From assembly GCA_018240525.1 (NCBI GenBank), contig JAFEFN010000012.1, forward strand, positions 1-64,000: a stretch of DNA of 64,000 nucleotides, read 5' to 3'. The position numbers were made by a program, and so were the translations under genes. Shown here one piece after another: positions 47,040-56,029 of the stretch; the stretch's first letter is position 1, and each line of letters opens with the position of its first letter. The notes under the pieces are model-generated. The model made no database searches. It was not told the DNA's origin and worked only from the letters and a program-made list of their open reading frames with translations. Source of the DNA: Pseudomonadota bacterium (GTDB lineage: Bacteria > Pseudomonadota > Gammaproteobacteria > Steroidobacterales > Steroidobacteraceae).

Positions 47040-49073
47040 GTGCCTACCCGCCGCGCGTTTCTCGCCCTCATGGCCCTCGGGATCACCTCCGTCGCTGCCG
47101 CGGCCGGCGGACGCCCGCTCGATGCGCAGGACTGGTTGCGCTTCCGGCCGGTGTACGACATCCACCTCGCACCCGACGGGGCGAGCGTGGCGTACCTGGT
47201 GAACCGCTACGACGCGGCGGCGGACGAGAGCCAGTCGGACCTGTGGACGGTGCCCTGGGCGGGCGGTGCGGCGCGGCAGCTCACCCATGGCGAGAGCGTC
47301 TCGGATCCGGCCTTCACGCCCGATGGCCGCGAGATCACGTTCCTGTCCGCGCGGCCCAAGGACGGCCCGAGCCAGCTGTGGGCGGTGCCGCGGCAGGGCG
47401 GCGCCCCGCACGTGCTCAGCCACGTGAGGCGGGAGATCGCCGGCTATGCGTGGGCCCCCGACGGCGAGCACGTGGTCCTGGTGACGCGGGGCGAGGAGCA
47501 GCCCGCGGCGAAGGCCAAGGGAAAGGACAAGGACAAGCAGGAAGCGAAGCCGAAGCCCATCGTCCTGGATGCCTACCAGTTCAAGGCCGACAAGTCCGGT
47601 TACCTCACCGCGGCGTGGCGCTCGCACCTGTACCTGCTGGAGGTGAAGACCGGCCGCGTGAGCCCGCTGCCCGCCGACCCCCAGCGCATCGACTCGGACC
47701 CGGCCTTCTCCCCGGACGGCAAGTCGCTCGCCTTCGTGGGCCACACGGTGGGCACGCCGGCGCAGGTGGCGCGCGATGACATCTACGTCCTCGGCATGGC
47801 CGCAGGCGCGGCACCCCGGCTGCTGCTGAGCACCGATTCCCCCAACCACCAGCACCTGGAGTGGAGCCCGGATGGCGCGCGCCTCAGCCTGCTGGTCGGC
47901 GCTGCGGAGCTGAAATACAACGCCTACATCACCGACCGCCTGGCGGTGGCGGATGCGAAGAGCGGGGAGCTGCGCCTGCTGGCGACGGACCTGGACCGCG
48001 CGGTCGGCCAGCCGAAGTTCACCCGCGACGGCAGCGCCATCGAGGTCACGGTCGAGGACGACGGCGAGCAGTATCCGGCGCAGGTCGCCCTCGCCGACGG
48101 CCGCCTCAGCCGCCTGGGCGGTGCCATGGTGGTGCACGAGCTGACCGCGGCCGCCGGGCACACCGCGGTGCTCTCCTCGAGCGACCAGGCCCCGCCGGAG
48201 GTGTTCGCGCTCGAGGACCAGCGCCTGCGGGTGCTGACGCACCACAACGACGCGCTGTTCGCGCAAGTGCGCCTGGGCTCGGTCGAGGACATCGCCTTCA
48301 AGGATCCGAGCGGCGTCGAGGTGCACGGCCAGATCGTCAAGCCGCCCGACTACGTCGCCGGCCGGCGCTATCCCACCATCCTGTGGATCCACGGCGGCCC
48401 GAACGGCCAGGACGATCACTCGCTGGAGCTGTGGGGCTACGGGCCGCCGCTCGAGCGGCAGTACTTCGCCACCCACGGCTACGTGGTGCTGGCCATCAAC
48501 TACCGCGGCGGCAGCGGGCGCGGCGCCGCCTACGCGCGCGCCATCGCGGCGGACTGGGGCGACAAGGAGGTCGAGGACCTGCGCGCCGGCGTCGACTGGG
48601 CGATCGCCCAGGGCATCGCCGACCCGGAGCGGCTGGGGATCGGCGGCTGGAGCTACGGCGGCATCCTCACCGACTACACCATCGCCAGCGACCCGCGCTT
48701 CAAGGCGGCGATCTCCGGCGCGGGCAGCGCCAACCAGCTGTCCATGTATGGCGCCGACGAGTACGTGGTGCAGTACAACGCCGAGCTCGGGCCGCCCTGG
48801 ACCAACAGCGCGCTGTGGCTGAAGGTCAGCTACCCGTTCTTCCATGCCGACCGGATCCACACCCCGACGCTGTTCCTCGGGGGCGACCGGGACTTCAACG
48901 TGCCGCTGGCCGGCGGCGAGCAGATGTACCAGGCGCTGAAGACCCTCGGCGTCCCGGCGCAGCTGGTGGTCTACCCCGGCGAGTACCACGTGCTCACCCG
49001 GCCGAGCTTCCTCATCGACCGCACCGAGCGCTATCTCGCCTGGATGGACCGCTACCTCAAGGCGAAGCCGTAG
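47040..49073 (+). CDS. S9 family prolyl oligopeptidase-like serine peptidase
   Basis: A 677-residue exported peptidase. The start is a GTG at 47040 with AAGGAG seven bases upstream. The N-terminus (PTRRAFLALMALG) looks like a Tat-type twin-arginine signal. A seven-bladed beta-propeller domain (WD40-like/TolB-like repeats such as DIHLAPDGASVAYL, DPAFSPDGKSLAFVG) spans about 40-400. The catalytic alpha/beta domain has Ser538 (GWSYGG), Asp618 (GDRDFNVP) and His650 (GEYHV). It probably cleaves short peptides in the periplasm or outside. A Lys-rich loop (about 158-175) is inserted in the propeller. It is divergent from the TPR-sulfotransferase and next to the TonB receptor. Confidence 0.94.
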   Translation: MPTRRAFLALMALGITSVAAAAGGRPLDAQDWLRFRPVYDIHLAPDGASVAYLVNRYDAAADESQSDLWTVPWAGGAARQLTHGESVSDPAFTPDGREITFLSARPKDGPSQLWAVPRQGGAPHVLSHVRREIAGYAWAPDGEHVVLVTRGEEQPAAKAKGKDKDKQEAKPKPIVLDAYQFKADKSGYLTAAWRSHLYLLEVKTGRVSPLPADPQRIDSDPAFSPDGKSLAFVGHTVGTPAQVARDDIYVLGMAAGAAPRLLLSTDSPNHQHLEWSPDGARLSLLVGAAELKYNAYITDRLAVADAKSGELRLLATDLDRAVGQPKFTRDGSAIEVTVEDDGEQYPAQVALADGRLSRLGGAMVVHELTAAAGHTAVLSSSDQAPPEVFALEDQRLRVLTHHNDALFAQVRLGSVEDIAFKDPSGVEVHGQIVKPPDYVAGRRYPTILWIHGGPNGQDDHSLELWGYGPPLERQYFATHGYVVLAINYRGGSGRGAAYARAIAADWGDKEVEDLRAGVDWAIAQGIADPERLGIGGWSYGGILTDYTIASDPRFKAAISGAGSANQLSMYGADEYVVQYNAELGPPWTNSALWLKVSYPFFHADRIHTPTLFLGGDRDFNVPLAGGEQMYQALKTLGVPAQLVVYPGEYHVLTRPSFLIDRTERYLAWMDRYLKAKP

Positions 49074-49587
49074 CCCCGGCGGCATCCTCGGCCGGCTTGA
49101 GCGACCAGTGGGCATTGCGGAACACCCACTGGTCGCCGCGCCGCTCGGCCAGGCCGGTGAAGTAGCCGCTGACCGCGGTGTCGTGCTCGGTGGTGTCGGT
49201 GAGCACCTCGCTGAAGGAGGCCGCCACCACGGCGAAGTCGCGCGTCAGCGGGTCGACGCGCAGGTCATCCCCGAAGTGCAGGCTGATGCGCTTGAGCGTG
49301 CCCGGCAGCTCCGCGACGCCCTGGGCGGCGGCGGCGCCGCTGGCGAACTGCAGCTCTCCCTGCGAGGCCATGAAGAACTCCGGCGCGCTCGAGAAGTGCC
49401 CGGCCCAGGCCGCAGGGCCGCGCAGGGTCACATCCTGTGCGACCTCCAGCGCGAACACGCGCACATCGCCGGTGACCTCGATGCGCTCCTGCTCGGTGAG
49501 CGCGGGCGAGGCGCGCGAGTGCGGGCGCTCGTGGCAGCCGCACAGCAGCAGCGCGCCCAGGGGCAGCAACCACAGCCTCGTGCGCAC
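49057..49587 (-). CDS. Small lipoprotein with SnoaL/NTF2-like (DUF4440-type) domain
   Basis: A 176-residue protein with a lipoprotein signal (LLLCGC, Cys about residue 16-18). The rest looks like a SnoaL/NTF2-like fold: strand and helix pattern around VFALEVAQDVTLRGPAAWAGHFSSAPEFFMAS, then VDPLTRDFAVVAASFSE and the terminal GDQWVFRNAHWS motif, which is common in DUF4440 proteins. Members include small-molecule-binding and isomerase-like proteins, but the active residues cannot be assigned. It overlaps the 3' end of the S9 gene by 17 bases on the other strand and follows gloB by 7 bases, so it is probably co-transcribed with gloB. Confidence 0.75.
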   Translation of the reverse strand: MRTRLWLLPLGALLLCGCHERPHSRASPALTEQERIEVTGDVRVFALEVAQDVTLRGPAAWAGHFSSAPEFFMASQGELQFASGAAAAQGVAELPGTLKRISLHFGDDLRVDPLTRDFAVVAASFSEVLTDTTEHDTAVSGYFTGLAERRGDQWVFRNAHWSLKPAEDAAGATASP

Positions 49588-49594
49588 CCCTCAC

Positions 49595-50386
49595 CTACCA
49601 GCGGTTGCGCAGCTCGCGCAGCTTCATGAACACCGTCTTCGGCGTCGGTGATGCGCCGATGTCGGGAAACTTCTCGCGCAGGCGCGCGATGAGGTCCGGG
49701 CTCCCCAGGCGCAGGAAGGCATTCACCCGCTTCTCCTGCGCGAGCGTGGTCACCGGTACCGTCGTCGGCTGGTAGCGCCTCGCCTGCTGCAGCGCCGCCG
49801 CCGCCTCCTGATTGGACGGCTCGCGGTCGAGCGTGAACTCGAGGTTGCGCGCCATGTACTCGTGCCCCGGGTACACCTGCGTCGCCTCCGGCAGGCGCAT
49901 CAGCTGCGCGGCGAAGGTCTCGTACAGGGTGGCCGGGTCGCCGCCGTTGTGGCAGTTGCCGACGCCCGAGTTGAACAGGGTGTCGCCGCAGAAGAGCGCC
50001 GGCGTGTCCGTGTGCGACAGCAGGCAGACGTGCGTCATGGTGTGGCCGGGCGTGTCGAGCGACTCGAGCTCCACCGTGCGGCCCACCCGGATGAGGTCGC
50101 CCTTGTTCAGGCCGCGGTCGACCCCGCCGATGCGGCTCGCGGCGCCGGCATGGGCCAGCACCTTCGCGCCGGTCGCAGCCTTGAGCGGGGCATTGCCGCC
50201 GGTGTGGTCCTCGTGCTCGTGCGTGTTCAGGATCTGGGTGATCTGCCAGCCGCGCGCCCGGGCCGCATCGAGGCACATCTGCCACTCGAGCGGGTCGACC
50301 GCGAGGGCCTCGCCGCTCTCGGGGCAGGCGATCAGATAGTGGAAATTCCGCAGTGAATTCCCGGACCAGATGCGTTCGATCAGCAT
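49595..50386 (-). CDS. gloB: Hydroxyacylglutathione hydrolase (glyoxalase II-like)
   Basis: A 263-residue metallo-beta-lactamase-fold enzyme. The metal motif THEHEDHTGG is at 55-64, the second His at DTPGHTMTHVCL, the bridging Asp in FCGDTLFNSGVGNCHNGG, and a further metal His in YPGHEY. The C-terminal glutathione-binding region follows, ending KTVFMKLRELRNRW. It would hydrolyse S-D-lactoylglutathione in methylglyoxal detoxification. The usual metal motif THxHxDH is complete. Length is close to E. coli GloB (251). Confidence 0.9.
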   Translation of the reverse strand: MLIERIWSGNSLRNFHYLIACPESGEALAVDPLEWQMCLDAARARGWQITQILNTHEHEDHTGGNAPLKAATGAKVLAHAGAASRIGGVDRGLNKGDLIRVGRTVELESLDTPGHTMTHVCLLSHTDTPALFCGDTLFNSGVGNCHNGGDPATLYETFAAQLMRLPEATQVYPGHEYMARNLEFTLDREPSNQEAAAALQQARRYQPTTVPVTTLAQEKRVNAFLRLGSPDLIARLREKFPDIGASPTPKTVFMKLRELRNRW

Positions 50387-50457
50387 GGAACCCTTCCCGT
50401 TATGTCGCTCGCGCCGGCAACGTACCGCGAATCGGCAGCGCGCGCCATAATGGGCCC

Positions 50458-50952
50458 ATGACGATCGTGGCCGAGCCGCATACCTTCCTGTTCGAGCCGG
50501 CCGTGTGGCACGGCACCGGCACGCTGTGGCGCGCCGACGGCGAGCCGATCGACACGCAGTCGCGCACCCAGATCGTGCACCGCGAGGACTGCTGGCTGCT
50601 GTCCGGCACGCTCAAGGTGCTCGGCTCCCCGCCGACCGAGTTCCACCAGGCGTACCTGATCGAGGCGCCGCAGGGCGTGCCCGGCGAGAGCCTCCGGTGG
50701 ACGTTCGACAGCGCGATGTTCGGCAAGCTGCAGGGCCGCTTCGCGGTGATCGGCTCCTCGATCCTCGCCGCCTACGGCTGCGAAGCCTCCGGCTACTACG
50801 GCTCGGAGCACCTGGGGCAGCTGGACCGCAACAACTACCGCTCCGTCGGCATGCTGTTGCTGAAGGACCAGCTGGTCTACTCCTGGCAGACCCTGCACAA
50901 GCGCGAGGTCCCCAAGAAGAAGCCCTCAGGGCCGGTCAGCGCGGCGGGCTGA
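50458..50952 (+). CDS. Conserved hypothetical protein, possible lipocalin-like fold
   Basis: A 164-residue soluble protein with no signal peptide. It is rich in alternating hydrophobic strands (TFLFEPAVWHGTGTLWRADG, RTQIVHREDCWLLSGTLKVLG, VGMLLLKDQLVYSWQTLHKRE) and could form a beta-barrel like those of DUF-type lipocalin relatives, but I do not recognise a named family. The start ATG is at 50458; an upstream frame extends to 50353 but overlaps the gloB promoter. It converges on the FkbM gene with a 17-base overlap. Function unknown. Confidence 0.7.
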   Translation: MTIVAEPHTFLFEPAVWHGTGTLWRADGEPIDTQSRTQIVHREDCWLLSGTLKVLGSPPTEFHQAYLIEAPQGVPGESLRWTFDSAMFGKLQGRFAVIGSSILAAYGCEASGYYGSEHLGQLDRNNYRSVGMLLLKDQLVYSWQTLHKREVPKKKPSGPVSAAG

Positions 50953-51790
50953 GCAGCAGGTCCAGCTGCGAGGGCGCGCGGGCCAGCGCCTCGTAGCTGA
51001 TCGGCTCGGGCCGTCCGTCCACGAAGGCCTGCGCGGTGAGGCCGCTCGACTTCAGCAGCTGCACCAGCGCATCCGGCGGGCGGCCCGCCAGCGCCAGGCT
51101 CTGCGGCGAGTACTCCAGCAGGATGCGCGCGCAGCGCTGCAGCAGCGCGCCCGCGCCCTTGAGCACGAAGTACTCGAAGCCCTCCACGTCGACCTTCATG
51201 AAGGCGATCGGCGCATCGCCGAGCCCCTGGTTCTCCCAGAAGTGCGCGAGCGTATCGAGCGGCACGGTCACCGAGCCGGCGATGTCGTCGCCGGGGATCA
51301 GGCTGTGCCGGCCGTTGTTGCTGTCCTTGTAGCGGCGCAGCTGCGCCGAGCCCTGCGCCTCGCCGAGGGCGATGTTGAGGGCGCTCACCCGGCTGGCATC
51401 GTTGGCGGCGAGGTTCTCACGCAGCAGCTCGAAGGTGCGCGGGTCCGGCTCGAAGCAGAAGATGCGCGCGTCGGGCGCGGACAGGCGCTGCAGCAGCACG
51501 CTGTACCAGCCGAGGTTGGCGCCGACGTCCAGCGCCACCTCGCCGGGCCCGACGCGCACGTTGGCGAGCAGGTAGCGCGTGATCGCCGGCTCGTGCGCAC
51601 CGAGCCGGTAGATGTGCCGGGTGATGACATCCGCCGCGGGTCCCCTGAAGGTGAGGCCGAACGGGGCGGCGCGCGCGGTCACGAGGCCATCGCCGCTGGT
51701 GAGGCGCGCCAGCCCGAACTGCAGCGTGCGCAGCATGCGCGTGGGCCAGGCGTGCTGCACGCGCGGCGGCGGGGCGGTCGGGTCGGCCAT
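50936..51790 (-). CDS. FkbM family methyltransferase
   Basis: A 284-residue SAM-dependent methyltransferase. The SAM-binding motif I is VALDVGANLGWYSVLL and the acidic motif is IFCFEPDPRTFELL. The FkbM-specific block IAFMKVDVEGFEYFVLKGAGALLQ is present. FkbM enzymes O-methylate sugars, polyketides or other glycans; no glycan gene cluster is present here, so the substrate is unknown. It has no signal peptide and stands alone between the hypothetical gene (convergent) and pirin (divergent). Confidence 0.9.
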   Translation of the reverse strand: MADPTAPPPRVQHAWPTRMLRTLQFGLARLTSGDGLVTARAAPFGLTFRGPAADVITRHIYRLGAHEPAITRYLLANVRVGPGEVALDVGANLGWYSVLLQRLSAPDARIFCFEPDPRTFELLRENLAANDASRVSALNIALGEAQGSAQLRRYKDSNNGRHSLIPGDDIAGSVTVPLDTLAHFWENQGLGDAPIAFMKVDVEGFEYFVLKGAGALLQRCARILLEYSPQSLALAGRPPDALVQLLKSSGLTAQAFVDGRPEPISYEALARAPSQLDLLLSPPR

Positions 51791-51854
51791 GGGCGGTGCC
51801 GTTCGGGGGCGGAGGCGCCGATTCTACACGCAGGGTGCGCCGCGGCCCGCCGCG

Positions 51855-51884
51855 GTGACACGCGCCCCGCGGCCCCCCTACACT
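51855..51884 (+). promoter_or_regulatory. Promoter for the pirin-family gene
   Basis: GTGACA (51855-51860), one base from the -35 consensus, is followed after 18 bases by TACACT (51879-51884). Predicted start is about 51891, with CAGGAG ten bases before the ATG at 51930. Confidence 0.55.
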
Positions 51885-51929
51885 GCCGCAGGGCGCGGCC
51901 GGCGCGCCGGCACGTCAGGAGTGGATGTC

Positions 51930-52628
51930 ATGCTGCAGGTGCTGCGAGGCGCCGAGCGCGGGTTCGCCGACCATGGCTGGCTGCGCAGTTACCACACGTT
52001 CTCCTTCGCCGACTACCACAACCCGGCGTGGGTCGAGTTTGGGCCGCTGCGCGTCATCAACGAGGACTACGTCGCCCCGGGCCGGGGCTTCGGCAAGCAC
52101 GGCCACCGCGACATGGAGATCATCACCTACATCCTGGAGGGCGAGCTCGAGCACAGCGATTCGATGGGCAACGGCTCGGTGATCCGGCCCGGGGACGTGC
52201 AGCGTATGAGCGCCGGCACGGGCGTGCTGCACAGCGAGTTCAACAAGTCGGACCGCGACGAGGTGCACCTGCTGCAGATCTGGATCAAGCCGGACGCGCT
52301 GCGCCTGGTGCCCGGCTACGAGCAGAAGCACTTCCCGGTCGGCGAGCGGCGCGGCCGCCTGCGCCTCATCGCCTCCCCCGAGGGCGAGCAGGGCGCGGTG
52401 CGCCTGCACCAGGACGCGCGCCTCTACGCGGGCCTCTTCGATGGCCGGGAGGTGCAGGGCTTTGCGCTCCCCACCGGCCGGCGCGCCTGGCTGCAGGTGG
52501 CGCGCGGCACCCTGGCCGTGAACGAGACGAAGCTGGCGGCGGGCGATGCCGCCTACCTCTCCGGCGCCGCGGACCTGCACCTGCACGATGGCGCGGGCGC
52601 CGAGGTGCTGCTGTTCGACCTGCCCTGA
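51930..52628 (+). CDS. Pirin family protein (cupin, quercetinase-like)
   Basis: A 232-residue bicupin protein. The pirin start RGAERGFADHGWLRSYHTFSFADYHNP is followed by the metal-binding pattern HGHRDMEIITYILEGELEHSD and the GTGVLHSEFN motif, matching YhhW/YhaK-type proteins that can act as quercetin 2,3-dioxygenases in vitro. The physiological role of most bacterial pirins is unresolved. The C-terminal half is the degenerate second cupin. Length is normal (about 231). It converges on ctaB with a one-base gap. Confidence 0.92.
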   Translation: MLQVLRGAERGFADHGWLRSYHTFSFADYHNPAWVEFGPLRVINEDYVAPGRGFGKHGHRDMEIITYILEGELEHSDSMGNGSVIRPGDVQRMSAGTGVLHSEFNKSDRDEVHLLQIWIKPDALRLVPGYEQKHFPVGERRGRLRLIASPEGEQGAVRLHQDARLYAGLFDGREVQGFALPTGRRAWLQVARGTLAVNETKLAAGDAAYLSGAADLHLHDGAGAEVLLFDLP

Positions 52629-52629
52629 G

Positions 52630-53514
52630 TCAGGCGCGCAGCACCGGCAGGTAGTGATCCAGCAGCAGGGCGGCGAACAGCCACATGAGGTAGGTGATCG
52701 AGAAGCGGAACACCCGCATGGGCAGCTCCACCCGCGCGGTGATCTTCAGCGCCAGCGCGTAGTAGAGGAAGCCTGCGTTCAGCACCAGCGCGGCGGCCAG
52801 GTACAGCAGGCCGCTCATGTGCGTGATGAAGGGCATGAGCGTCACCAGCACCAGCAGCACCGTGTACAGCAGCACCTGCAGCCGCGTGTACTCCACCCCG
52901 TGCGTGACCGGGAGCATGGGGATGCCCGCGCGCGCGTACTCGTCGCGCCGCGCGATGGCGAGCGCCCAGAAGTGCGGCGGCGTCCAGATGAAGATGATGA
53001 GGAACAGCAGCAGCGCGTCCGGGTCGACGCTGTTGGTCACCGCCGCCCAGCCGAGCACCGGGGGGGCCGCCCCGGCCGCCCCGCCGATGACGATGTTCTG
53101 CGAGGTGGCCCGCTTCAGCCACAAGGTGTAGACCACCGCATAGCCGATCAGGGACAGGAACGTGAGCACCGCGGTCAGCAGGTTGACCAGGAAGGCGAGG
53201 ATCGCCATCGAGCTCACGCCCAGCACGGCGGCGAACGCCAGCGCGTTGCGCTCGGTGAGTTCCCCGGTCGGCAGCGGCCGTGCGCGCGTGCGCGCCATCA
53301 GCTCGTCGATGCGCCGGTCGAGCACGTGGTTGATGGTGGCGGCGCAGGCGGCGGCCAGGGCGATGCCGAGGTTGCCGAAGACGAGCGCATCGAGCGGCGG
53401 GGCCCCCGGGCTCGCCAGCAGCGTCCCGACGATCGCGGTGAAGGTGATCAGCGCGACCACCTTCGGCTTGGTCAGCTCCAGGTAGCGCCGCCAGAGCGGG
53501 CGGGCCACTGCCAT
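52630..53514 (-). CDS. ctaB: Protoheme IX farnesyltransferase (heme O synthase)
   Basis: A 294-residue polytopic UbiA-family prenyltransferase that adds a farnesyl chain to heme B to form heme O, the precursor of heme A for cytochrome oxidase. The active-site motif [21 protein letters not shown] and the second Asp motif in [27 protein letters not shown] are present, with about nine TM helices. The start at 53514 fits CyoE/CtaB N-termini; an upstream ATG at 53565 would add 17 residues. It is the most downstream gene of the cox cluster, with ctaA upstream. Confidence 0.95.
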   Translation of the reverse strand: MAVARPLWRRYLELTKPKVVALITFTAIVGTLLASPGAPPLDALVFGNLGIALAAACAATINHVLDRRIDELMARTRARPLPTGELTERNALAFAAVLGVSSMAILAFLVNLLTAVLTFLSLIGYAVVYTLWLKRATSQNIVIGGAAGAAPPVLGWAAVTNSVDPDALLLFLIIFIWTPPHFWALAIARRDEYARAGIPMLPVTHGVEYTRLQVLLYTVLLVLVTLMPFITHMSGLLYLAAALVLNAGFLYYALALKITARVELPMRVFRFSITYLMWLFAALLLDHYLPVLRA

Positions 53515-53623
53515 ATGCGATGTCGTCGCCACTGTGCCTGGGCCGCCGGCCGGGTCGGGAATCAAGGGGATGCGCAGCCTAGCAGATCAGGGTGCGCGGG
53601 AAACATCGGCCAGGCTCGGCACA

Positions 53624-54652
53624 TCAGCCCGCCGGGCGCTGGCGCGGACTGAGCGCGCGCACGAGCGCGAGTGTGGCCAGCAGCAGCAGCGCCGCGCCCG
53701 CGGTATGGGCCGTGGCCAGCGGCAGCGGGAAGCTCCTGAGCACCATGGAGACGCCGATGAGCAGCTGCAGCGCGAGGGCGCCGAGCACCGCCCAGGCCGG
53801 CAGGCGCGCCGCGGTGAGCCCGCGCCGGCGCAGCACGAACACCGCGGCCAGCGCGAGGGCCGTGGTGGCGATCAGGGCGCCGAGCCGATGCGTCAGGTGG
53901 ATGGCCACGCGCGCCGCGTTCTCGAGCACGCCGCCCTCGTAGTTGATCTGGCCGTGCCAGGGCTCGAAGGCGTGCGCGAAATCCGCGGGCGGCCAGAGCG
54001 CGCCCTGGCAGGTGGGGAAGTCCGGGCAGGCCACCGCCGCGTAGTTGCTGCTGGTCCAGCCGCCGAGGACGATCTGCACGATGAGCGCGGCCAGGCCGAT
54101 CAGCGCCAGGCGCCGCGCGCGCTCCATGGCCGCGCCGCCGCCGCCGGCCGGCGCCGCCGCGCCCCACGAGCCGGTGGGCAGCGACAGGGTCAGCCACCAC
54201 AGCAGCGCCAGGGTGGTCATGCCGAAGACCAGGTGTGCGGTGACGATCAGCGGGTTCAGTCGCCAGGTGACCGTCAGTGCGCCGAGCACGGCCTGCACCA
54301 GCAGCGTCGCCACCAGCGCGGCGGCGAGCGCCACGCTCGCCAGGCGCTGCTGGCGCGTGCGTACCGCGAGCAGCGCCAGCAGGAAGATGAGGCAGGCGAG
54401 CGTGCCCACCGCGTAGCGATGGATCATCTCGCGCCACGCCTTGCCCACCTCCAGCGGGCGGTCCGGGAAGGCCTGCGCCAGGTCGGCGCTGCGCGCGGCG
54501 CCCACCGGGCTCAGGTGCCCGTAGCAGCCCGGCCAGTCCGGGCACCCGAGTCCCGCGGCGGTGAGGCGCACGTAGGCCCCGAGCACCACGACCCCGAAGC
54601 ACAGGAGGAGGGCGGCCAGCGCCACGCGGCGCATCCACATCGCAAGCGGCAT
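53624..54652 (-). CDS. ctaA: Heme A synthase
   Basis: A 342-residue integral membrane protein (COX15/CtaA) that oxidises the methyl group of heme O to heme A. It has about eight TM helices in two homologous halves, conserved His residues in EMIHRYA, HLVFGMTTLA and IHLTHRLGAL, and the periplasmic loop beginning GLGCPDWPGCYG. Its length is close to other proteobacterial CtaA proteins (about 340). It follows the SCO-like gene by 22 bases and precedes ctaB by 109 bases, in one direction. Confidence 0.94.
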   Translation of the reverse strand: MPLAMWMRRVALAALLLCFGVVVLGAYVRLTAAGLGCPDWPGCYGHLSPVGAARSADLAQAFPDRPLEVGKAWREMIHRYAVGTLACLIFLLALLAVRTRQQRLASVALAAALVATLLVQAVLGALTVTWRLNPLIVTAHLVFGMTTLALLWWLTLSLPTGSWGAAAPAGGGGAAMERARRLALIGLAALIVQIVLGGWTSSNYAAVACPDFPTCQGALWPPADFAHAFEPWHGQINYEGGVLENAARVAIHLTHRLGALIATTALALAAVFVLRRRGLTAARLPAWAVLGALALQLLIGVSMVLRSFPLPLATAHTAGAALLLLATLALVRALSPRQRPAG

Positions 54653-54674
54653 GTTGGTTCCCTCCCTCGTGTGC

Positions 54675-55283
54675 TCAGCCGATGTGCGACAGCCGCAGCA
54701 GCTTCCTCAGGTCATCGAGCAGGCCGCGCGGGTTGGCACGCGCGTCGTAGCGCATCATGAGGTTGCCGAGCGGGTCGACCACGTACAGCGTGTGCTCGCG
54801 ATCCGCGGCCGGGAACTGCGCGAGCAGTGCCTGCGCGGCGCCGCCGCTGGCATCGACCACCACCAGCCCGGGGTGCTCGCGCCCGAGCAGCTCGCGCGCA
54901 CAGCAGCCGGCGGTGGCGAGGAAGACCCGTGCCACCCGCGTCATGTCGTTGTTGAGGGACAGGCGCGTCTGCCGCATCACGTACAGCGCCTGCTGGCACT
55001 CCTGCGGGCAGCCGCCGTCGCCGACGTACACCAGCGTCCACTTGTCGCGGAAGAGCCTGTCCGCCGCGGCCGGCGCCGGCAGCACCGCCGGCAGTGCGCT
55101 CGCGGGCAGGGGCCGCGGCGGGCTGATCAGCTCGCCGTGGTTGACGCTGCCGATCGGGCGCCAGGAGGTGCCGTAGTAGGTGAAGAACGCCAGCGCCAGC
55201 GGCACGATGAACAGCGCCGCCAGCAGCGCGAGCGTGCGCAGGTTGCGCGCCCGCAGGGCGGGGTCGACGGTGCCGGGCGTCAT
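54675..55283 (-). CDS. SCO1/SenC-like membrane-anchored copper chaperone-type protein
   Basis: A 202-residue protein with an N-terminal TM segment (about 16-38) and a thioredoxin-like domain. The copper site of SCO proteins, CxxxC plus a distal His, appears as Cys92-Cys96 in GGCPQEC and His164 in REHTLYVVDPLG. The sequence is divergent from classical SCO, and the extra Cys pair at 127-128 (ATAGCCARELLG) is unusual. It likely helps assemble the CuA site or acts as a thiol reductase for CtaC. It overlaps SURF1 (ATGA). The longer open frame upstream (to 55361) is in the SURF1 coding region and is not used. Confidence 0.8.
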   Translation of the reverse strand: MTPGTVDPALRARNLRTLALLAALFIVPLALAFFTYYGTSWRPIGSVNHGELISPPRPLPASALPAVLPAPAAADRLFRDKWTLVYVGDGGCPQECQQALYVMRQTRLSLNNDMTRVARVFLATAGCCARELLGREHPGLVVVDASGGAAQALLAQFPAADREHTLYVVDPLGNLMMRYDARANPRGLLDDLRKLLRLSHIG

Positions 55284-56029
55284 GGTGTCCGCGCCCCGGG
55301 CCGGTTGCGGTACGCCAGCAGTCCCCACAGGAACAGGGCCAGCGCTGCGAAGCTCCACCACTGGATCGCGTAGGCGAAGTGGCGCATCGGCGCCATGCCC
55401 GGCGGCTGCCAGTCGCGCACGTAGCCGGGGCCGGCGCCCGGATCGAGCAGCAGTAGGCGCGGCTCCAGCGGCGCACCGAGGGCGGCGGCGAGCTCCGCCA
55501 TGTCGGGGAAGGCGGTGACCTTGGGCCAGGGGCCGGCGGGTGCGGCGTGGCCGAGGGCCAGGCCCCGGCTCGGCAGCTCGCCCAGCCGCCCGGTGAGGGA
55601 CGTGTCCGCGTCCGCGCCCGCGCCCAGCGCGACATCCGGCAGGCTGCGGCGCGAGCCGGAGAAGGGCACCCAGCCGCGGTCGACCAGGAGCGTGGCGGCG
55701 TGCGCGCGCACCAGGGGGGTGAGCACCTCGTAGCCCGGCCGGCCGTGGTAGGAGCGGTTGTCGAGGAGGAACTGGTGCGCGCCATCGAGCCTGCCCGTGG
55801 CGCGCACCGCCTGGTACGGGGCGGCGCCGGCCGTCGGCTCATCGCCCAGCTCGAGCACCGCCGCGCCACCGCGGGTGAAGTGCTGCCACTGCGCCTCGCG
55901 CGCCTGTCCCCGCTGCCATTGCCACAGCCCCAGGCGCACGCACACCCCGGAGGCGAGCAGCGCCACCCCCAGCCAGGCCCAGGCCGGGAGGCGCCGGCGG
56001 CGCGGCGCAGGCGTTACACTCAGGTCCAT
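55280..56029 (-). CDS. SURF1 family cytochrome c oxidase assembly protein
   Basis: A 249-residue inner-membrane protein with a TM segment near each end (about 15-35 and 218-238) and a periplasmic SURF1 domain between (VRATGRLDGAHQFLLDNRSYHGRPGYEVLTPLV, LLVDRGWVP, HFAYAIQWWSFA). It helps insert heme A into oxidase subunit I. The ATG at 56029 fits the family; the open frame continues 51 codons upstream without conserved content. The start codon shares the CATG with the opposite-strand DUF2909 gene. It overlaps the SCO-like gene. Confidence 0.92.
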   Translation of the reverse strand: MDLSVTPAPRRRRLPAWAWLGVALLASGVCVRLGLWQWQRGQAREAQWQHFTRGGAAVLELGDEPTAGAAPYQAVRATGRLDGAHQFLLDNRSYHGRPGYEVLTPLVRAHAATLLVDRGWVPFSGSRRSLPDVALGAGADADTSLTGRLGELPSRGLALGHAAPAGPWPKVTAFPDMAELAAALGAPLEPRLLLLDPGAGPGYVRDWQPPGMAPMRHFAYAIQWWSFAALALFLWGLLAYRNRPGARTP

